Of a stretch of 64,000 bases of DNA, positions 57,194 through 64,000 are shown in pieces. This stretch comes from Humulus lupulus (taxonomy: Eukaryota; Streptophyta; Magnoliopsida; Rosales; Cannabaceae): contig NC_084797.1 of assembly GCF_963169125.1 (NCBI RefSeq), positions 93,343,868 through 93,407,867 on the forward strand. The letters are read 5' to 3'. Both the position numbers and the translations under genes were made by a program. The notes under the pieces are model-generated. The model was not told the DNA's origin and searched no databases. It saw nothing but the letters and a program-made list of their open reading frames with translations. Each line of letters starts with the position of its first letter. Within the stretch, counting starts at the first letter, position 1.

Positions 57194-60100
57194 CTAATGC
57201 CTTAACTCTACTAATCCCATTTCCTTGATATGCTTATCAAATGTAGCTTCTGGTAGTGTCTTTGTAAACGGATCTACAAGATTATCTTCAGTTGCAATCT
57301 TCATAACCTTCACATCTCCCCTGGCTATATATTCTCAAATAATTTGATACTTCCTTTCTATATGCTTACTCCTCTTGTGACTTCGATGTTCTTTCAAGTT
57401 GGCTATCGCTCCTATATTGTCACAAAACAACACAAGTGGTTTATCAATTTCTGGAATAACACTAAGATCCAAATAGAACTTTTTTAGCCAGACTATTTCC
57501 TTAGCTGCTTCTGACGCAGCTATGTACTCAGCCTCCATGGTGGAATCTGAGATTACAGACTGCTTTACGCTTCTCCAAATCACAGCTCCAGCCCCAAGAG
57601 TAAACACCATTCCAGAAGTAGACTTCCTGTCATTGACATCACTCTAAAAATCTGAATCGGTGTAGCCTACAGGGTTCAGAACACCACCCTTGTAGACTAA
57701 CATATAATCCCTAGTCCGTCTCAAATACTTCAGGATATGTTTAATTGCTATCCAATGTTCGGGTCCTGGGTTTGACTGATACTAGCTCACTACTCCTACT
57801 GCATAGCAGATATCTGGTCTAGTACACAACATGACATACATCAGACTTCCAACTGCATATGCGTAAGGAACTTTTCTCATTGCGTCTTCCTCTACAGGAG
57901 TCTGGGGAGACTGCTTCTTTGAAAGATGAATTCCATGGCGGGAGGGTAGACGCCCTTTCTTGGAATTTTTCATTGAGAAACGTTCAAGCACTTTATCAAT
58001 GTAAGCTACTTGAGATAGAGCTAAGAGTATGTTCTTTCTATCCCTGATAATCTGGATACCTAGAACATAACTTGCTTCACCCAAATCCTTCATCTGGAAT
58101 TGAGTGCTCAGCCAATTCTTCACATCTAATAATTTCTTAACATTGTTTCCAATGAGTAAGATATCATCCACATAATGATCCAGGAATACCACTATTTGAT
58201 TTTCCTTCAGTTGGTAAACACAGGACTCATCAATATTTTTTTCAAAGCCATAGGTTTTGATTATTTCATCAAACCTAAGATTCCAGGAACGAGAAGCTTG
58301 CTTAAGTCCATAGATGGACCTATTCAACTTGCAAACTTTTCCTTCTTGTCTAGCTACTTTAAATCCTTCTCATTGATCCATATAAATGACTTTGTCAAGC
58401 TTTCCATTAAGAAAAGTTGTCTTGACGTCCATTTTCCAGATCTCATAGTCGAGAGTGATTGCTATGGATAGGAGGATGCGAATGGATTTGAGCATGGCTA
58501 CCGGACTAAAAGTTTCCTCATAGTCCACACCTTCTCTTTGGGTATAACCCTTTGCCACTAATCGAGCTTTATAAGTCTCGATATTTCCATCAACACCTCG
58601 TTTCTTCTTGTAGATCCACTTGCACCCAATGGCCCTAAAGTCACTAGGTGCTTCCACAAGATCCCAGACGAAATTTGAGTACATGGACTCCATTTCCTGT
58701 TTCATGGCTTCGAGCCATAGTTCCTTTTCAGGGCTAGCCATTGCCTGTTTGAAAGACAATGAATCATCATCACTAGTGTCACCAACAACCATATTGGTTT
58801 CACCATCCAAACCATAGCGAACTGGGTTCCTAGAAACCCTCCCACTATGACGAGGCTCCGTGACTGTTTGCTCAAGAACAGTGGCACTTTCTTCATTTAA
58901 ATTGACTTGCGTCGGTTGGACATGAAGAGTGGGAATTTCATCATCAAATTGCGTTGATGACAATGGAACATTGGTTGGAGTCAATTCTTTAACCATCTCC
59001 TCTAAAACTACTTTGCTGCGAGGTTTAAAGTTCTGAACATAATCATTTTCCATAAAAGTAGCATTTGTAGAAGTAAACACTTTCTTTTCAGAATGACTAT
59101 AGAAAATTCCACCCCGAGTACCTTTAGGATAGCCAACAAACATGCAAACTTCAATTCGCGGTTCTAGCTCTCCCTCCTTTTTCCTCAGGACGTGGGCGGG
59201 ACACCCCCAGATTCTATAATAGCGTAAACTAGGTTCACGACCATTCCAGCGTTCTAAAGATGTTTTGGGGATTGATTTATACGGCACGACATTGAGAATG
59301 TCGTTCGAGGTTTCAATTGCATGTCCCCAGAACGAAGTTGGTAGAGTTGAGTAACTAAGCATGCATCTAACCATTTCCAATAAAGTTCTGTTCTGGCGTT
59401 CTGCTACACCATTTTGTTGCGAAGTACCTGGGGCAGTAAGTTGTGATAAAATCCAAAGTTCAGTTAAATGATCTTGGAACTACATATCCAAATATTCTCC
59501 ACCCCTATCAGATCGCAAGATCTTTAATGTTTTACCTAATTGGTTCTGAGCCATTGCTAGGAATTCCTAAAACTTTGAAAATATTTCTGATTTCCTATGC
59601 ATTGGGTAAAGACATGAGTATCTAGAGTAATCGTCAATGAAAGTGAAGAAATACTCAAAACCACCCCTGGCTTGTACATTCAAAGGTCCACAAACATCTA
59701 AATGCACAAGACCAAGTAGTTCTTTGGCCCTATCACCCTTTGCAGAGAATGGATGCTTGGTCAGTTTGCCTTCTAGACAAGTTCACAAACAGGTAAGTCA
59801 CCTAAGGTGAGTTCCCTCAAAGGTCTATCCTTTGTAAGTCTTTGAATCCTATCATAGCCAATGTGACCTAGTCTCAAGTGCCATAAATACGTCATATTAT
59901 CGTTATCGGTCTTTTGACGTTTATTGGTCCTAGGTTTAGCTACTTTGAATAAATCGTTATTAAGAGCGAGGGGTTCGTTAGGTCACAGAATATAAAGCCT
60001 ATTTTCCAAACATGCAATACACAATTGTGATCTGTTGAAAGAAATAGATATATTAAAACTTGTGAAAGTCATAACAAATTGAATAAATTGCAACATGGAA

Positions 60101-60400
60101 ACTGAAATTAAATTTCTACTAAAATTCGGAATGAAAAAGACATCTTTTAAAATTAAAAATTTATTTCCGAACTTCAGACGTGCTCTTCCTCTGGCTTGGA
60201 CCGCAACGAACGCTCCGTTCCCAACTCAAAGCTTTAATCCGCCTTCGTCCACTTCCTCCCACGATTCAAGAAGCTGTAAAGAGTTACAAACATGGTTAGT
60301 AGATCCAGAATCAATAATCCACACAGAGTTATCATTCTCTAAAACACATGTTTCCAAGATAAATGAACTATAATCATTACCTTTTTTTTTAGCTGCTAGA
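57194..60400 (-). pseudogene. Ty1/copia pol: protease, integrase, RT, RNase H
   Basis: Minus-strand order: protease near 60290-60340 (VWIIDSGSTNH), integrase zinc region and core 59380-59950 (HLDVCGPL, TFIDDYSR, SDRGGEY, QQNGVAERQNRT), integrase C-terminus and RT start 58370-59380 (LPTSFWGHAIET, GCPAHVLRKKEGELEP, WIYKKKRG, VARLVAKG-type word KARLVAKGYTQREGVDY, IWKMDVKTTFLNG), RT end 57782-58327 (SIYGLKQASRSWN, catalytic YVDDILLIG), RNase H 57335-57610 (DSTMEAEYIAASEA). The reading frame ends at TAG 57194-57196. Stops between pieces (for example at 58370, 57782 and 57650) make it inactive. The integrase-before-RT order defines copia. Confidence 0.9.
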
Positions 60401-60414
60401 AAGTTGGGGCAATC

Positions 60415-61988
60415 CTATTTCCAATGCCCCTTCTCTTTGTAGTGAAAACACTTACCTTTACCTTTCTTGTTTTTCTTTTTCTTCCCCTTAGGCATCTGTG
60501 TACTTGGTTGTGCACTCGTCTTTGCAGCCTTTGCAGGCTTGGGGTTGTTGTTTTGTCCACCTTTTCTCTTGTTTCCAGCTTTCGAAGACGAAGCTTGGTT
60601 AGCTTCAGCCTTAGCTGGATCAACAGCAGTAGTAGTAGTTGTCTTCTTTTCTCCTCCCTTACTTGGTCCACCCATGATAGCCTCAAAAGTTTGAAGCTCG
60701 TTCATGAGCTGCGTCAGACCATAGTTGAGTTTATTCAACACATAGTTGGTGGTGAATGGCAGGAAAGCTGGAGAGAGACTGTTGAGAATTAAGCCAACTT
60801 AAGTTTCCTCATCTATTATGGCTCCATGCAGTTCAGCTTCCTGAAAGTAGTTTGTCATCTTGATCAGGTGATCACGAACATGTTGAGAAGGTGCCATCCG
60901 AGCATTGGCATATATCTTGAAGGCCTCAAAACGAGTCTGCGCTGACTTGGCACCAAACATGTCTTGGAGTTGATCCATGATTTCATAGGCTGTCTCGACA
61001 TTCTCCATTTTTGTCTTGAGAGTGTCGACCATACTAGTCAACATGTAGTACCGCGCCTTGTTGTTAGCCGCCTGCCAACACTCATACTTGTCCCTCACAG
61101 ACTTGGTAGCTCCTTCAGCTGGAACTTCAGGGGATTCCTCAGTCATGACGAACTTGGAGTTGTCACCAATCAACACAATTTTGATGTTTTGCTTCCTGTT
61201 GACGCGGTTCTTCGCCAACAGGTAATTAAGAAAAAAGAGAAAGGGATTAGTGCCTAGGTTGAACCGAAATAGATAAATGATCTTAGAAAAGAAATGATGA
61301 CTCAGGATACATTTTTTGAGTGGTTCAAAGGTTAAAATCCTTCTACTCCACTAGTCAGTATTATTGCTATATACTGGATATTTGATTACAGGGTATTTCT
61401 TACAATTGAGAATCCAACCCCCCTTAACTCCCAAGGTCTCCATATTTATAGGAGAAGGCACCTGGGAGTTGGTAAGAAGGTCATCCCGTGACCTTCTTAC
61501 CTATCATGTCAACTCTGTGACATTCATGATTAATTCCTAAACCTGACACATAAGTAGGGTCAAATCAATAGGTAAGGAGATAATGGGCCGCATGGCCCAA
61601 CCCAGTCGTGGGTGTCTGAATAGGCACGTTCCTGCTGCATGTCCGAGAAGTCAGTGATATATCAAACACGTGATGTCTGAAATATGCACGTTTACCTTGC
61701 GTGGTTGACTTTATAAGGGGTCACAGCCTCCAACTCCAGCTCGTATCACGAGCTGGATCTTCACTCGACCTGCAGCCTTCCGAGTCCAGACTCAATCCTT
61801 AGGCAATCTTGGCGAACCCTTAGGTTATCCCGAGCTAAGGAGGTAGGACCTTACGATGGCAGCTCTGGTCCTGGGGATGTCTGCCTGGTAATCATGATTA
61901 GGCCGTACCTCAGCTCGCTAATCAGCCCGTGGGAAAATCAGGGCGTACACTTCCATTTAAGGAAGTTTTCTCCAGTGAGTTTCTCCAT
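60415..61988 (-). pseudogene. Ty1/copia gag, split by a solo LTR
   Basis: The start is ATG at 61988 (MEKLTGENFLKWK). The frame continues across the solo LTR at 61197-61949 as QNIKIVLIGDN. Core words are ARYYMLTSMVD, YEIMDQLQDMFG and APSQHVRDHL (60799-61218). A stop or frameshift near 60799 leads to the C-terminal piece (60415-60741) with a Lys-rich stretch and zinc knuckle CFHYKEKGHWK followed by an in-frame stop. It encodes the particle protein and is broken. Confidence 0.87.
61197..61949 (-). mobile_element. Solo LTR of the Tat family, TSD CTTCC
   Basis: 753 bp, TGTACGCCCTG to CGCGTCAACA on the minus strand. It aligns end to end with the two LTRs of the Tat element at 27181-39825, more diverged from both than they are from each other by eye. 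Perfect TSD CTTCC at 61192-61196 and 61950-61954. It interrupts the copia gag after about 13 codons. Confidence 0.93.
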
Positions 61989-64000
61989 CGAAAGTTGAGA
62001 AAGGATGAGAGTAGACACAACCATAATTAAACTACAAATTACCAATAAAATAGAAATCAATCACATTTGCTCAATAAAACTTCTATTCACACAAATTTCA
62101 AGAAATAGCACAACATATACAAAAAATATGCAAGATATGAGAAAAAATACCAAAAACAATCATATCTCTATTTCTTTAGGTTTTTAACTAATCTATGATA
62201 TCCTTGTCCCGGTTGGCGAGAGTCAAAAATACTACTAGTTTAATAGAGTTGTAAACTCATTTAATAATGGACACCACTATTAACAACCTATTATTCGATC
62301 AAAATAAGAAAACAAAATATCTTATTTTATGAGCTAGACCCACGGTTTCGATAATCATAGATTTATTCCTAGTAGTCACCGTAGGGGTGAGTCTAATAGA
62401 ATTTGACTTATAATTATCTGTCTTTCGAAATCTAAACTTGTCAAAATAACTAATGAACACCTTCCGTAGAGGGACGAATCAAAGCGCCTCGAGGCCCCAT
62501 TAAGCTATTGACTATGTTAAACCAATAGTGGAGATCAAATAAAATTCTTAAAATAAGCTCATTATTAAATTAAAAAAATAGCATTTTTATTATTTATTTT
62601 TAGAAAATTAATGACTATGGTTTTCCCAAAAAAAAAATTAAACAGGTTAAAATTTTTAAAACCAAAGTTCTATAATTTCCTATTAATTCTAAAGTGTCAC
62701 ATTGAAACAAATCCAATTAATTTAGAATTAATTGTTTGCTAATCAATATTTAGGTTTAACTAATATAATGAACCTATACAATTAAGTCCAAGTCAGGTAA
62801 ATGGGCCTTTACAATTGGGCTTGTATGGAGGAAGGCTGGGTCCAGTATGTCGTTCTCACTGCAAAGGCCCCCTACTTCCATACAAGGTCCAAAAGACAGG
62901 AATTTAAACATTCGTTTTATTAATTGATTAGGCCCACTATAGTCATGCAAAGCAAATGAGCCTTCACAAGTGGAATCACCCACAAGAGAGGAATTTAAAC
63001 TTTACATTTTCTAATGGGCCCAAATAAAACCTATCATTTTATGAATATTTTATTTGGCAAAATCCATATATCTAACAAACATATGGGTCACTTTATGCAT
63101 CTAAGCCCAATTGCAAAAGTATCACATATAGTGCAAACAAACATGTTATAATTGGATGGGCCTAATCATGTTACTATATGAGCAATTCTATGAATTTATG
63201 CAAAAATACCACAAATTATTTCATTTGCAAAAATACCACAATTAATTATCTAGAATTTATCAAAAAAAATTCAAATTAATTAAATTTTTACAAAAAATAA
63301 GCCAATTTAAATTAAATTTATCAACAATTAACAATAGTTAACTTAAATTTCATTTATCAACAATCAACTTAGTTTTAGGTTAATTTAAAAAAAAAATATT
63401 AATTTAATTTAAATAGGATTTATCAACAATTAATCAAAGTTAATTTCAATCTCATTTATTAAAAAAATATATTTTATTAATTGGTTGAAAAAAAAATGAA
63501 ATTTTTCAAAATTTAACCAATTTTAAATTTTAAAATCAATATCTTAACTGTTTTTCAAAAATATCTTGTATTGTTACAACTATAACTAATATTTTAACCA
63601 TTAAAAAATATATATTAATAGTTATAACAATCATTAAATATCTCAAAACAGATAATCAAATTCAAATATTCATAAAAATATCTAACTAACAATATTCAAA
63701 TTTTAAATAATTTAAATATTAAAAACTATAGAATAAAAATATATTTATATTTTCAAATAAAAATTTAATAAAAATATCAAGAATTTAAATGAAAATATCT
63801 AACATATCTGATATCATAATTATAATATTTTAATATATTAAAAGATTTAAAATTAAGTTATTAGTCTATTTTTAAATTTGAATTTGAATCTTTGTAAAAA
63901 AATATCTAATTATTTAAATTTCAACAAACAAAAATATCTTATTTAAAAAAAATTAAATGATAAAACAAAAAAGATATTTTTGGTTTTGATTATAAATAAT
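61989..64000 (-). other. AT-rich sequence upstream of copia gag (leader or older DNA)
   Basis: No copia 5' LTR end or initiator-Met primer site appears between the gag start and the window edge, so at least 2 kb separates gag from any 5' LTR. The stretch holds no long ORF. The part from 63170 is extremely AT-rich, and 62790-63030 repeats GGGCC(C)-containing words. It could be an unusually long leader, or a further insertion between LTR and gag. Confidence 0.4.

Larger units (their letters stand above)
45558..64000 (-). mobile_element. Large Ty1/copia element (minus), right end off-window
   Basis: The 3' LTR, fragmented by three insertions, occupies 45563-57169 and the internal region 57170-64000 and beyond. 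The LTR starts TGTTGGGGTTTTATG at 57169 and ends TTTTTCCAACA at 45563, about 1.85 kb once insertions and TSDs are removed. Internal order on the minus strand is leader, gag, protease, integrase, RT, RNase H, the copia order. ATTAC at 45558-45562 is the left TSD. I have not assigned the copia lineage. Confidence 0.82.

Noticed and set aside
62774..62983. 69-codon minus-strand ORF as a host gene exon
   Set aside because: It is short, in AT-rich sequence, has no recognisable domain, and no convincing neighbouring exon was found.

Overview
This window is plant nuclear DNA, most likely from a eudicot with an AT-rich, repeat-dense genome. It is essentially one block of nested LTR retrotransposons. 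I see no convincing host gene, rRNA, tRNA or CRISPR array. The evidence is TG...CA-bounded long terminal repeats, 5-bp target-site duplications (TSDs), initiator-Met-type primer-binding sites (TGGTATCAGAG), and broken gag-pol genes of four recognisable groups: Ty3/gypsy Tekay-like chromoviruses, a Ty3/gypsy Tat-type element, a Ty3/gypsy CRM-type centromeric element, and Ty1/copia. Three Mutator-like non-autonomous DNA elements lie inside the retrotransposons. The CRM-type element and the depth of nesting fit pericentromeric heterochromatin, which is an inference. The species cannot be named from the sequence.

Left block (1-25663). The oldest layer is a minus-strand gypsy remnant: an integrase/chromodomain stub at 24789-25663 with its LTR running left from 24788. 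A minus-strand copia LTR (6658-20521 in three pieces) lies in it. Three Tekay-type insertions sit in that copia LTR: a plus-strand element whose degraded pol and rearranged 3' LTR fill 1-6657, a nearly complete minus-strand element at 8314-17878 (TSD CTAGT), and a plus-strand solo LTR at 18138-20493. A 989-bp Mutator-like element (21632-22620) lies in the oldest LTR.

Middle block (25664-41663). An AT-rich stretch carries a small terminal-inverted-repeat element. That element is split by a 12.6-kb minus-strand Tat-type retrotransposon (27181-39825). Between its pol and its 3' LTR it carries an opposite-strand gene with its own TATA box, a 5' UTR intron and four coding exons that join in frame to 808 codons (28972-31689), interrupted by one stop codon. 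A tandem array of about 120-bp units lies between that gene and the end of pol. A 1.7-kb stretch that I cannot classify follows (39904-41663).

Right block (41664-64000). A plus-strand Tekay-type 5' LTR and gag are interrupted at 45562 by a large minus-strand copia element that runs off the right edge. Its 3' LTR has been hit three times within about 160 bp of ancestral sequence: a solo LTR (TSD CTATC), a copia solo LTR (TSD CATAT, itself carrying a Mutator-like element) and a very young CRM-type element (TSD AAGCT, LTRs differing at one base by eye). The copia gag carries a solo LTR (TSD CTTCC) of the same Tat family as the middle block.

All retroelement genes are broken by stops, frameshifts or deletions. 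The items most worth following up are the spliced antisense gene of the Tat element, the triple insertion cluster, and the CRM copy with a deleted gag-protease region and a hairpin at the deletion joint.
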